Shown: positions 18,050-25,399, numbered from the stretch's first letter. The stretch is 32,840 nt of DNA from Magnetococcales bacterium (GCA_015231305.1 JADGBW010000029.1:1-32840), one strand, 5' to 3'. Made by a program: numbers and translations. Notes: generated by a model not told the origin, from the letters alone.

Positions 18050-19399
18050 TTATGGCAACATACTCAAAAGCTCCATAAAAGGGGGAGCTAGCAGATAATA
18101 GTTAACACCAAGTGAAGCGATAAGCCCCAACAAAAGCACTATTAGTGCAATTTTTGATAAAGTAGATAAGTTTCCAGCTTTGTTAGATAAAATCTCTGAA
18201 AAGTCCATCATTTCTCGCCGTAGATAGACATTTTCTATGGCTAGCTCTAGGTGTAGAGCAACTTTTTCTAAAAGCAGGCGGTCTTCTTCAACAAAATGGC
18301 GTTTTTTGTTTTTGTTTATAAGCTGAATAGCCCCAGTGTTGCGGTCGCCCATTACACTTTTTATTGGCACTAGCAGAGAGTTCCGTAAGACGATATCTGA
18401 ATCTTTTGAGTTAGGTGGAGCCTGGAACTCTTTGTTTTTATGCATATTTTCATGGACCATATACTCTCCACTAGATATGACTTGGTTTACTTGCGGCCAC
18501 ATTCGGCACTCAGTAATTTGTTTATCATCAAGTGTAGTGCCAGACATAAGCCAAGCATCTTCTTTGCCAGGGTTACTGAGAAAAATATTGCAGCGTTCCG
18601 CATCAGCTGCTTCTGGAAGAAGACGAGCAAAAAGATCGATAAGTTCCCGGTTGCCCCGTGCACTCCAGGAGCGGTTCATAATACGCTGCCTAAGCCTTAG
18701 TTGATCGTGAAGGTGGTAGATATCCTTTTTAGGAATCTGCTGTTTGGTAGCCATATCAAACGGATTGTCTTGCTCAGACTCGTCTTTAATCCGCATGGGT
18801 GGTCCACCAAGGCGATCACGAACATAGACATTCATACCGCTTTGGTGAAAATAGAGAGCCAGTGCGCTGTAAAAGTCAGACTCCTCGGTAACTTGGTGAA
18901 GAGTTAGCTCTTGATCTACATGGTGGCTACCTTTTTCGCTACGTTTTTTCCTTAGTTTATAGAGTTTCTCAGCTGGCAGAAGAATAAATTCTATAACAAT
19001 TTTTTTGCGAAAATTTCCCGATATAATGTTGCCTTTAGGTGGAGGTAGGCGAACCCGCATAAAATCAATCTCTAGATAGCTAGAGTCGTCTAGAGAGTCT
19101 ACATCATAAACTGGAACAGCCTTTTCGTAGCCCAAAAACGGCACGCCAAAGTGTAGTTCCCGAGGTCTGTTGGCTAAAATAGGAGACCTCCACCAATCAT
19201 CCATGGAGACATCCACATATCCCTCTTCAGGCCAACCATTTATGGCTTCAAGAATTGTGGTTTTACCTGAACCTGGTGGACCGGTTATTATTAATTGTTG
19301 CGGTGAGAGATTTCTAGGAAATGGGATGCCTCCCTCTATTTTAGTCTCCTTAATCTCTTCCAAAAACAGTTTTTCCATTGGAATCTGTATCGCCCCCAT
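18050..19399 (-). CDS. P-loop NTPase/GAF protein with C-terminal membrane anchor
   Basis: I recognise no named gene. The 449-residue product has three parts. Residues about 30-200 form a P-loop domain with Walker A at 40-48 (GPPGSGKTT), an acidic segment DVSMDDWWRSP at 63-73, a RPRELHFGVPFLGYE block, an R-K-K-basic IVIEFILLP strand, and a late VYVRDRLGGPPMRI strand. The layout is kinase- or ATPase-like, but no substrate motif is obvious. Residues about 250-395 resemble a GAF domain (NSLLVPIKSVMGDRNTGAIQLINK, then a dimer helix ending LELAIENVYLRRE). Residues about 415-436 are one hydrophobic helix, followed by a short tail. It lies 10 bp upstream of sbcD, so its expression is tied to SbcCD. 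The ATG at 19399 and the ATG at codon 8 are both possible starts; neither has a strong Shine-Dalgarno site. Confidence 0.8.
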   Translation of the reverse strand: MGAIQIPMEKLFLEEIKETKIEGGIPFPRNLSPQQLIITGPPGSGKTTILEAINGWPEEGYVDVSMDDWWRSPILANRPRELHFGVPFLGYEKAVPVYDVDSLDDSSYLEIDFMRVRLPPPKGNIISGNFRKKIVIEFILLPAEKLYKLRKKRSEKGSHHVDQELTLHQVTEESDFYSALALYFHQSGMNVYVRDRLGGPPMRIKDESEQDNPFDMATKQQIPKKDIYHLHDQLRLRQRIMNRSWSARGNRELIDLFARLLPEAADAERCNIFLSNPGKEDAWLMSGTTLDDKQITECRMWPQVNQVISSGEYMVHENMHKNKEFQAPPNSKDSDIVLRNSLLVPIKSVMGDRNTGAIQLINKNKKRHFVEEDRLLLEKVALHLELAIENVYLRREMMDFSEILSNKAGNLSTLSKIALIVLLLGLIASLGVNYYLLAPPFMELLSMLP

Positions 19400-19407
19400 T
19401 GCCAGAA

Positions 19408-19425
19408 TATGGTCTTAAGTCCATA
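19408..19425. promoter_or_regulatory. 18-bp near-palindrome just upstream of the P-loop/GAF gene
   Basis: TATGGTCTTAAGTCCATA is self-complementary at 16 of 18 positions, centred on CTTAAG. It ends 9 bp before the ATG of the P-loop/GAF-sbcD-sbcC operon. The position suits an operator or a small mRNA hairpin over the ribosome-binding region. The regulator is unknown. Confidence 0.35.
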
Positions 19426-19533
19426 CCCCTTAATTTTTTTTGTAATGTGACAGTATATCCTGAAAAGTTTTCAAATTACAGTTATTCTTGCTTAGTATGT
19501 AATATTAAAAACAATATAAAGTGGAAATACTAG

Positions 19534-21582
19534 TTACTTATTATTTATTGGTGGCAGCGTAGCTCCTTTACGAATACGCCACCATGCAACTGCACTTTGA
19601 GAGTTGTAAATATTTTTTAGCTCATCTTTGTTGTATGGTGCAATAAGTGGACGGCCTGGAATTGGTTCAATTTTTTGTGAATTAATGTCATAAACAAAAT
19701 TAGCACCAATAATCCGTTTATAGGCATTGCCTATTGGAGTGTCAGAAGGGGTTAGAAGATCTCGGCCCATACGGTGGTATATAAACCCCTTTGGCGCGCT
19801 TAATTCAAGTAATGTCGGCACAATATCCATCTGGCTACCACCCTCATTTGGTGGTTGTTTTATGCCCGATAGTACATCTTTACCATAGAGAACAAGAGGT
19901 ACAGAGACGGAATCGTAAAGGGGTCTTTTTACGCTCATATGTTTACGGCCAAAATGGTCACCTGTTATAACAAACAAAGGTTTTGGCAAATGTTTTTCGG
20001 TTGATCTAATAAAATTGCTAACTACCATGTCTGCATACCAAAAATGGCCCATTTCATTCAGTATACCTTCCTCTGTTTTACTTTTCTTAAGCTCCCCAGC
20101 CAAAGCAGCAGGAATTTTTTTCAAGCCAAACCCCTCCTTATAGACATCTAAATCGTAAGGTGGGTGATTTGTTGTTGATAATACTATAGAAAAACTCGGT
20201 TTATCGTCTTTTAAAGTGTCTTCAACAAAGGCAAATAGGTTTTTATCATCTACTCCCCATTCATTGGTGTTACTCCAGTCAGTTTTGTTCCATTTTGTCA
20301 TGTGGGAAGCACCATAGACATTCTCAAAACCCTGATCTTTAGCAAAACCTGCAATATTCTCCCAGGTTAGAAACCCCCCATAAAAAAGGTTTGTTCTATA
20401 ACCAAGGCGTTTGAAAATAGCCGCTGAAGCAGTAGCATAGGTGGTTTTAGCAGTTGTTTGATAGTTGGTACGTAAGTAGACATCAGGTATGCCAGTTATA
20501 ATGGTAGCAAGAGAGCGCATTGTACCTACAGAAGCTGGTAGAAAAGATTGCCATAATAGCCCTTCATCACCTAACTTTTTTACCCCCTCGGCAAGGCCCA
20601 AGGAGTTATATTTCTCCCGCATGGGCCAGCTGTCATAACTCTCCATTACCAACAAAACAATATGTCGTGGCACAACTCCCTTGGGACCAGCAGCCTTAGT
20701 TATAAAATAGTCATCAAGAGTTGCTAAGTTGCTATCAGTTTTAAAATAGTTGCGAACTGCGGCCCTAATATCTCCATCTGCCTGAAAACTTTTTAAAGCA
20801 ACGTTAGAACCAAGCTCTTTATGTACCTTCATAGCTGCGCTTAAATCTATAAAGGGGTTGGTAACGGTGAGGTTAAGAAATTGGTCGGTAAATATTCCTG
20901 CGTCTTTCATTTGGACCGGGCGGGAACCCCAAGAGCCACGCAGTGCAATAACAAGCAGAACTAAAACCAGTAAAAATGTAAGAAGTTGTCGCCACCATAC
21001 ACTCCAAAGAGAGTGTAACTTGTCAGAAAATTGAAAAACCTGAATTTCTAAAGCTTTGTTATAGAGCCAGATTAGAGCCAAACTTACAGCTGTAATTGCT
21101 ATCATTTTTGGGATTAAATTGTAGCTTTTTACCATAGTAACAAAAATTACGTCGGCATCATCATATATCAAGCCAAATAGTTCTTCGTTAAATATGTCTC
21201 CATATTCCAAATAATAATCAACAGAAACTTGGCTTAAAGTAACTGTAAGGAAAATAAAAACCCCACCCCAAATAATGCGAACAAATTTTAAAAAACGCCT
21301 TATAGGCAGAAGCACTACTATAAAGTCTAAAAGCAGTAGTGGAATTAACCAGCGAGTAACAACCTTAGCATCAAACCGCAATCCATATACCATGCTAACC
21401 AGCATCTCATAAAGCCCGGTATCAGGGGCTAGATGTTCTGATAGTTCAACTAAATAAAATAGTCGTCCAATTAAGAGCAGCCCAAGACAAAAAAACCATA
21501 ACTTAATATCAACTAAGAAATGCAAAAAAAACTGTTTGGGGGAGCGAGACCAAGCACTCTCTTCAATTTTGTTAAAAGCCAT
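19534..21582 (-). CDS. LtaS/OpgB-like membrane sulfatase-fold (phosphoglycerol transferase-type) enzyme
   Basis: This is a membrane enzyme of the alkaline-phosphatase/sulfatase superfamily. Relatives move phosphoglycerol or phosphoethanolamine from lipids onto envelope glycans or lipoteichoic acid. About five hydrophobic helices occupy residues 27-46, 77-94, 104-120, 158-176 and 198-215. A periplasmic catalytic domain follows from about 305. It contains E314 (LVMESYDSWP, metal ligand), T354 (SVGTMRSL, probable nucleophile), GVDDKNLF at 443-450, TTNHPPYD with H473, and GDHFG with D542-H543. All expected metal and nucleophile positions are present, so it should be active. The acceptor cannot be read from sequence. 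It is separated by 134 bp from the next minus-strand gene and is divergent from the FecR lipoprotein gene. Confidence 0.85.
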   Translation of the reverse strand: MAFNKIEESAWSRSPKQFFLHFLVDIKLWFFCLGLLLIGRLFYLVELSEHLAPDTGLYEMLVSMVYGLRFDAKVVTRWLIPLLLLDFIVVLLPIRRFLKFVRIIWGGVFIFLTVTLSQVSVDYYLEYGDIFNEELFGLIYDDADVIFVTMVKSYNLIPKMIAITAVSLALIWLYNKALEIQVFQFSDKLHSLWSVWWRQLLTFLLVLVLLVIALRGSWGSRPVQMKDAGIFTDQFLNLTVTNPFIDLSAAMKVHKELGSNVALKSFQADGDIRAAVRNYFKTDSNLATLDDYFITKAAGPKGVVPRHIVLLVMESYDSWPMREKYNSLGLAEGVKKLGDEGLLWQSFLPASVGTMRSLATIITGIPDVYLRTNYQTTAKTTYATASAAIFKRLGYRTNLFYGGFLTWENIAGFAKDQGFENVYGASHMTKWNKTDWSNTNEWGVDDKNLFAFVEDTLKDDKPSFSIVLSTTNHPPYDLDVYKEGFGLKKIPAALAGELKKSKTEEGILNEMGHFWYADMVVSNFIRSTEKHLPKPLFVITGDHFGRKHMSVKRPLYDSVSVPLVLYGKDVLSGIKQPPNEGGSQMDIVPTLLELSAPKGFIYHRMGRDLLTPSDTPIGNAYKRIIGANFVYDINSQKIEPIPGRPLIAPYNKDELKNIYNSQSAVAWWRIRKGATLPPINNK

Positions 21583-21789
21583 TTTATTTAACCTAAATTG
21601 TACAGTGGGAAAAAAATCAGGGGTAACTTAAATTTATAATCACCAACAAACATTGTGACACTGTAACTTCACTTTTACTAGTGTGTAAAATCCTGAAATT
21701 ATAATCCAGTTTTAATAATGTTCTATTGAAAGTCATTTAATATTGTTACACTAAATAATGCATTTATTTAATAAAGTTGGAGGAAGTTA

Positions 21790-22521
21790 GTGGAATTATT
21801 TTTGGACCTTGATCGTAGAAGAGTGTTGTTATCATTATCAGCTATAGGAGCTACTGGGTTAATTTCATCTCTTTTGTCTGGTTGTGGTGCAAAACCGATT
21901 GTATCTGGCCTGCGAAGATCTTCTGGTGACGTATTTATAAATGGAGAAGCTGTTTCAGCTGATAACATAAAAAAAAGATCAGCTGCTGTTTTGGTAGCAC
22001 CAGATGCTACTGTATCTACAGGGAAGAGTGGGTCCGCTGTTTTTGTTGTTGGTAAAGATGCCTTTTTACTGCGTAAAAACAGTCGTTTAACTTTAGTGCC
22101 CAATAAAAAAACTGCTTTAACTAAAAAGATTGGTGAAGAGCTCCCCCAGATTTCTGGTTTTAAATTACATTCAGGGGCTCTTATGTCGGTTTTTTCTCCT
22201 GGAGTTCGCAAATTACGAACCCCAACTGCGCAAATTGGTGTAAGGGGAACAGGTGTATATATCGAAGCTTCAGCCGATAAGAGTTATATATGTACATGTT
22301 ATGGCTTAGTAAAAATTGATGCATTGGATGGAGAAAAAAATAGTGAAATTGTTAAAACTATACATCATGATTCCCCAAGAATTATCCATGGTTTAACTGG
22401 CATTATCGAAAAAGCACCCATGGTAAACCATAAGGATGCTGAGTTGGTTCTCTTAGAAAGTCTGGTGGGTCGCAAACCACCATTTGTAGGTGCTTTAGGC
22501 ATGGTTAGTGAAAGTTATTAA
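21790..22521 (+). CDS. FecR-domain lipoprotein with twin-arginine-type leader
   Basis: The 243-residue product begins MELFLDLDRRRVLLSLSAIG and ends its leader with LLSGC, so Cys32 should be lipidated. The RRR before the hydrophobic stretch suggests Tat export. The body is a FecR-type domain (GDVFINGEAVSADN, VSTGKSGSAVFVVGKDAFLLRKNSRLTLV, PTAQIGVRGTGVYIE) followed by a CTCYG motif. No TonB receptor or ECF sigma gene is adjacent, so it is unlikely to be a classical FecR sensor; an envelope or periplasmic ligand-binding role is more plausible but unknown. Start is GTG 21790, preceded by GGAGGAAG. A TATAAT occurs at 21700-21705, without a good -35. Nif3 follows 31 bp downstream. Confidence 0.8.
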   Translation: MELFLDLDRRRVLLSLSAIGATGLISSLLSGCGAKPIVSGLRRSSGDVFINGEAVSADNIKKRSAAVLVAPDATVSTGKSGSAVFVVGKDAFLLRKNSRLTLVPNKKTALTKKIGEELPQISGFKLHSGALMSVFSPGVRKLRTPTAQIGVRGTGVYIEASADKSYICTCYGLVKIDALDGEKNSEIVKTIHHDSPRIIHGLTGIIEKAPMVNHKDAELVLLESLVGRKPPFVGALGMVSESY

Positions 22522-22552
22522 TAAAAACATCTAAAAAAAAGAGGAATTTAGA

Positions 22553-23314
22553 GTGGCTACCACCATTAAAATTTTGGAGAAATATCTCCATAAAGAGCTA
22601 AATGTAGATAGTTTTTCAGATTATTGCCCAAATGGTGTTCAGGTTTTAGGCCGTGGGCAAATTAAAAGAGTTATGACAGGAGTTACAGCTAGTCAGGAGT
22701 TATTAAAAGCAGCTATAGCTTGGCAAGCTGATCTTCTTTTAGTGCATCACGGTATTCTTTGGGATAGAGATTCTCGCGTGGTTAAGGGTAGTTATAAAAA
22801 AAGATTGCAAATGTTATTAGCTAACGATTTAAACCTTATGGCTTTCCACCTTCCCCTAGATGCTCACCCGGTTTTTGGTAACAATGCCCAGATTTTAAAC
22901 AAGCTAGACCTAATTAAACCTGCCCCTTTTGGGCGGTATAAGGGTGGTACAATCTCATTTTGTGGCAGCACTACAAAAGCTATCTCCATGGCTGATTTTA
23001 CCAAAAAAGTAAAAAAATGTTTTGCTGGTTCTCCTTTATCCTTAGCTTTTGGCCCTAAAAATATTAAAAAAGTGGCGATATGTAGTGGGGGTGCACCAGA
23101 ATTAATTCGTGAGGCTAAAGAGGAAGGGGCAGACCTTTTTATTACAGGTGAAGCAGCCGAGTTTGTCTATCATTTCGCCAAAGAAGAGAAAATCAACTTT
23201 ATAGCTGCTGGGCATCACCGTACTGAAATGTTTGGTGTTATGGCGTTAGGGGAGCATATTGCCGAAAAATATAATATCGAGCACAAGTTCCATAATGTTG
23301 CTAACCCTATCTAA
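22553..23314 (+). CDS. NIF3/YbgI-family dinuclear metal-centre protein
   Basis: This is a member of the NIF3 (YbgI, GTP cyclohydrolase I type 2-like) family, toroidal hexamers with a dimetal site and uncertain biochemical role. The 253 residues show the ligand motifs H65-H66 (LLVHHGILWD), H99 and D103 (AFHLPLDAHP), and H221-H222 with E225 (AAGHHRTEMFG). The C-NGVQV segment near the start and GEAAEFVYHFAKEE are also conserved. Full length. GTG start at 22553 with AGAGGA 8 nt upstream. It is probably cotranscribed with the FecR lipoprotein gene, a pairing without an obvious functional explanation. Confidence 0.9.
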   Translation: MATTIKILEKYLHKELNVDSFSDYCPNGVQVLGRGQIKRVMTGVTASQELLKAAIAWQADLLLVHHGILWDRDSRVVKGSYKKRLQMLLANDLNLMAFHLPLDAHPVFGNNAQILNKLDLIKPAPFGRYKGGTISFCGSTTKAISMADFTKKVKKCFAGSPLSLAFGPKNIKKVAICSGGAPELIREAKEEGADLFITGEAAEFVYHFAKEEKINFIAAGHHRTEMFGVMALGEHIAEKYNIEHKFHNVANPI

Positions 23315-23472
23315 TGCTGCTTTTCATAAAAAAAGCTATTATTACTATAGGCCAAGCAAAATTTTTGCCCATATGGGTTTGTGTGTAGCGTAAGGTGTTG
23401 TTGTTATAGTTTATTTTAATTTCAAAGTGGTATAACGCCTTCACTTAAAAACTGTACACAATAAGAAACCAT

Positions 23473-23547
23473 CGTCATCCCCGCGTAGGCGGGAATCTTA
23501 GTCAAAAACGTTGATCTCTCTGGATTCCAGCCTTCGCTGGAAAAACG
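23473..23547. repeat. REP-like pair of hairpins
   Basis: The first unit, CGTCATCCCCGCGTAGGCGG (from 23473), forms a perfect CCCGC-GTAG-GCGGG hairpin at 23480-23493. The second unit forms TTCCAGC-CTTC-GCTGGAA at 23525-23542 and ends in AACG. Together they resemble the widespread bipartite repeat that starts CGTCATTCCCGCG and ends in its inverted complement. Such repeats are mobilised by RAYT transposases; none is in this window. The second unit has drifted from the usual GC-rich stem. Confidence 0.75.
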
Positions 23548-23619
23548 TAATGTTGGTTGTAGAGTGTCTGTTTTTGATTTGAAATCGCTATACATAATAG
23601 CCAGTCCAGTCATAGTAAT

Positions 23620-23672
23620 GAAGGCGGAAATTCGGATAGAGATATGCGTTGTCTCTCAAAATTTCCGCCTTC
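23620..23672. repeat. 53-nt hairpin with 13-bp perfect arms
   Basis: GAAGGCGGAAATT (23620-23632) is exactly complementary to AATTTCCGCCTTC (23660-23672). Inside, AGAGATA and TGTCTCT can extend the fold around a TGCGT loop. No T-run follows on either strand, so it is not a standard terminator. It directly abuts the larger hairpin element at 23680. Confidence 0.7.
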
Positions 23673-23679
23673 GCAGGAT

Positions 23680-23865
23680 CTAGCTCGGATATTTCATGAA
23701 GAATAGAAGCTATGCTGCCCCTGGGATTGCCAGAACTGCGTTGCTTGATAAATTTTTAAGGATCACATACTTACAGTATGCTCACCTGAAAAATTCAACC
23801 TGCTCCTTGTTCTGACAACCCCAGGAACAACCTTTCGGTCACTCTTCATGATATATCCGGGCTAG
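23680..23865. repeat. 186-bp long-hairpin (MITE-like) element
   Basis: The ends are a 23-bp inverted repeat: 23680-23702 starts CTAGCTCGGATATTTCATG and matches the complement of 23843-23865 at 21 of 23 positions. Pairing continues inside: CTGGGATTGCCAGAAC on the left against CTGGGGTTGTCAGAAC read from the right strand, and AATTTTTAAGG against AATTTTTCAGG. The fold closes at CATAC-TTACA-GTATG (23766-23780). No coding capacity was seen. It is unrelated in sequence to the hairpin family at 7.1 and 24.6 kb but has the same architecture. Confidence 0.75.
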
Positions 23866-24005
23866 GTTAAAGAGTCTTCAGTGTCATTTAAAAAAGGAAA
23901 TATTATAATTTTCATAAGTGTGGGGATTTTGTGGGGCTGCATGCCTTTCAAAAAAGTTGTGCCTTTTGTGCAGTTATTATCAGCATTAAACTTTTTTTTA
24001 AAAAA

Positions 24006-24293
24006 CTACTTCTTTTCTCCTGTATCAAAACCTACAAACTGTCCCATTGTTGCGACCTGTTCTGAAAGGTTGCTTAGCTCTTGGGGTACGAGATCTTCCA
24101 ATAGGCGAAATCTGGCTTCTAGATTTTTTACTTGTTCTTCAAGCTCTTTAATTTTTTTTCTATCAGCTGCTTGGCTGGTAAGGTAAGGGTTTGAGTTCAT
24201 CTCATCATTTTCAGAAGAGTCTTTCATTTCAGGTTCAGAAAACTGTTTGTTTTTTTTGTCTTTTTTCTTTTTTTGCTCAAACTGATCACTCAT
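24006..24293 (-). CDS. Small hydrophilic coiled-coil protein, function unknown
   Basis: The 95-residue product is MSDQFEQKKKKDKKNKQFSE followed by an acidic, Asn-rich linker and a heptad-like coiled coil at about 44-80 (ADRKKIKELEEQVKNLEARF, RLLEDLVPQELSNL). The tail is VATMGQFVGFDTGEKK. There is no signal peptide, membrane segment or cysteine. The KEL-EEQ-VKNLEARF helix superficially recalls SlyX-like proteins, but the lysine-rich head does not, so I leave it unnamed. An AAGGA about 11 nt upstream of the ATG supports translation. It stands alone between two repeat-rich intervals. Confidence 0.6.
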   Translation of the reverse strand: MSDQFEQKKKKDKKNKQFSEPEMKDSSENDEMNSNPYLTSQAADRKKIKELEEQVKNLEARFRLLEDLVPQELSNLSEQVATMGQFVGFDTGEKK

Positions 24294-24480
24294 TGTCCAT
24301 GCTATCCTTATTTATTTTAGAAATTAAAAAGTAGTATATAATAATAAATATAATTTACAAAAAAATCGTTGTATTTGTGGGGAAATTAGTCTAATGTGTA
24401 AAAATTGTAAATGCAAAGTTAACATACAGTCACAAAACTGTATCATTAGATTGGCGAAAGAGCTTTAAGCTCATTTGTCA

Positions 24481-24538
24481 TGGACCAACGTCTAGCTGAG
24501 CCTCCCCCCCCCTCTGTGCACGGCTTTTCGTTGGTCCA
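24481..24538. repeat. Perfect 10-bp inverted repeat around a C9 tract
   Basis: TGGACCAACG at 24481-24490 pairs exactly with CGTTGGTCCA at 24529-24538. The 38-nt loop contains nine consecutive Cs (24504-24512) and GTGCACGGC. No T-run follows, so it is not a simple terminator. It could be a degenerate mobile element end pair or a structured RNA. Confidence 0.6.
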
Positions 24539-24586
24539 ATATTATCTCTTTATTTCTGCTTTATTTATCAAATCTTTAAGTGACAA

Positions 24587-24752
24587 TACTAGAAATAGTA
24601 GTTGTAAGCACGCTTCCAGCTCAGTCAAAGGTTTATCTAATATATGGTGAAAGTCATTACACCGACAAGGTGACTTCGATTTCTATAATATACGCCAGAA
24701 AAATCAATCAATTATGCTATATATGTACTTTCAGCTGTCGTTTCTATGATAA
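24587..24752. repeat. Long-hairpin (MITE-like) element, copy B
   Basis: This is the diverged second copy of the element at 7031-7201, in the same orientation. Matching blocks in order are CTAGAAAT-AGTAGTTG-AAGCACGC at the left end, AAAGTCATTACACC-GACAAGGTGAC at the centre, TCGATTTCTA, GCCAGAAAAATCAATC and CGTTTCTATGATAA at the right end. The arms still pair, but less well than in copy A. It lies 17 bp downstream of the stop of the transglycosylase-like gene. Confidence 0.7.
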
Positions 24753-24769
24753 TTAATAAATTATCTGGG

Positions 24770-25393
24770 TTAAAAAGGCCAAAAACTCCAGCTGTCTTCA
24801 AAGCGACTGCGACATTGTTTGAGTTGTGAGTGGTAGCGAGATGCGTTGCGTTTTACCTTTTTTGCAACTTGCATTAGCCATTTTTTCTTCCGGTAGGTTC
24901 TTTTTTTATAACCACCATGGCCTTCATGATAGGCAAGATATTGAGCTTCGGCATTCCAGCGAGATATCCCCAGTTTTTTATGGCTTATATTGGTATACCA
25001 GCCTATAAAATCGACAGCATCATCAAAATCATCCCGATCTGCTCCACTATTACCAGTGCTTTTTTTATACCAATCCCATGTACCATCTAAAACCTGAGCA
25101 TAACCAAATGCGGTAGATTTGCGAGGCCCAGGAATAAACCAGAAGAGAATTTTTCTTGGAGGCTTTGCGTCATGTTTAAATTTTGATTCCTGATGGATAA
25201 TTGCCAACTGTACATGGATAGGTATTTTCCACTTTTTCTCTACTCTACGGGTACTATCATACCAACCGCTTTTATCATCAAAAATATCACAAGCATTGTT
25301 GATATTTCTAAGGGGGGAAGCACAGCCACTAATGATAAGAAGCACCAAGGCCCACATTATTAGCAAGTTGCCACGTAATTTTAACTGGCTCAT
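24770..25393 (-). CDS. Transglycosylase SLT-like lipoprotein
   Basis: This is a probable outer-membrane or periplasmic lytic transglycosylase-like lipoprotein acting on peptidoglycan. From the ATG at 25393-25391 the product is 207 residues. A leader ends LLIISGC with lipidated Cys24. A lysozyme-like domain follows with LAIIHQES, where E69 is the expected catalytic Glu, and FGYAQVLDGTWDWYKKSTG matching the SLT GYAQ block. YLAYHEGHGGY resembles the family's later Y-N/H-x-G element. The C-terminus is very basic and ends DSWSFWPF. An in-frame TTG four codons upstream is possible but lacks support. A structured leader precedes it. Confidence 0.75.
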   Translation of the reverse strand: MSQLKLRGNLLIMWALVLLIISGCASPLRNINNACDIFDDKSGWYDSTRRVEKKWKIPIHVQLAIIHQESKFKHDAKPPRKILFWFIPGPRKSTAFGYAQVLDGTWDWYKKSTGNSGADRDDFDDAVDFIGWYTNISHKKLGISRWNAEAQYLAYHEGHGGYKKRTYRKKKWLMQVAKKVKRNASRYHSQLKQCRSRFEDSWSFWPF

Positions 25394-25399
25394 CCATAT

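Larger units (their letters stand above)
23315..24005. other. 691-bp gene-free interval carrying a repeat cluster
   Basis: No supported gene lies here. The interval contains, in order, a REP-like hairpin pair, a 53-nt hairpin and a 186-bp long hairpin, listed separately. Short open frames crossing it are repeat translations (the IPAYAGMT string is typical of REP read-through) or lack ribosome-binding sites. The two flanking genes converge on it. Confidence 0.7.
24294..24769. other. 476-bp gene-free interval with structured DNA
   Basis: No supported gene was found here. It carries a GAGCT-TTA-AGCTC hairpin at 24460-24472, a perfect 10-bp inverted repeat enclosing a C9 run (24481-24538), and the second long-hairpin copy (24587-24752). 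It lies upstream of the coiled-coil gene and downstream of the transglycosylase-like gene (both minus strand), so the coiled-coil promoter should be within its left part. Confidence 0.6.

Noticed and set aside
23318-23340. Weak stem after the NIF3 gene (GCTTTT/AAAAGC) as a terminator
   Set aside because: Only six weak pairs and no continuous T-run.
23422-23613. 63-codon minus-strand frame
   Set aside because: It contains the IPAYAGMT string typical of REP-like repeat read-through; the repeat explains it.
23881-24186. 101-codon plus-strand frame with a hydrophobic start
   Set aside because: Mostly antisense to the coiled-coil gene, no ribosome-binding site, and low-complexity hydrophobic sequence from AT-rich DNA.
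24497-24530. Group II intron domain V-like look of the GTGCACGGC/C9 segment
   Set aside because: The domain V stem, GAAA-type tetraloop and intron reading frame are absent.
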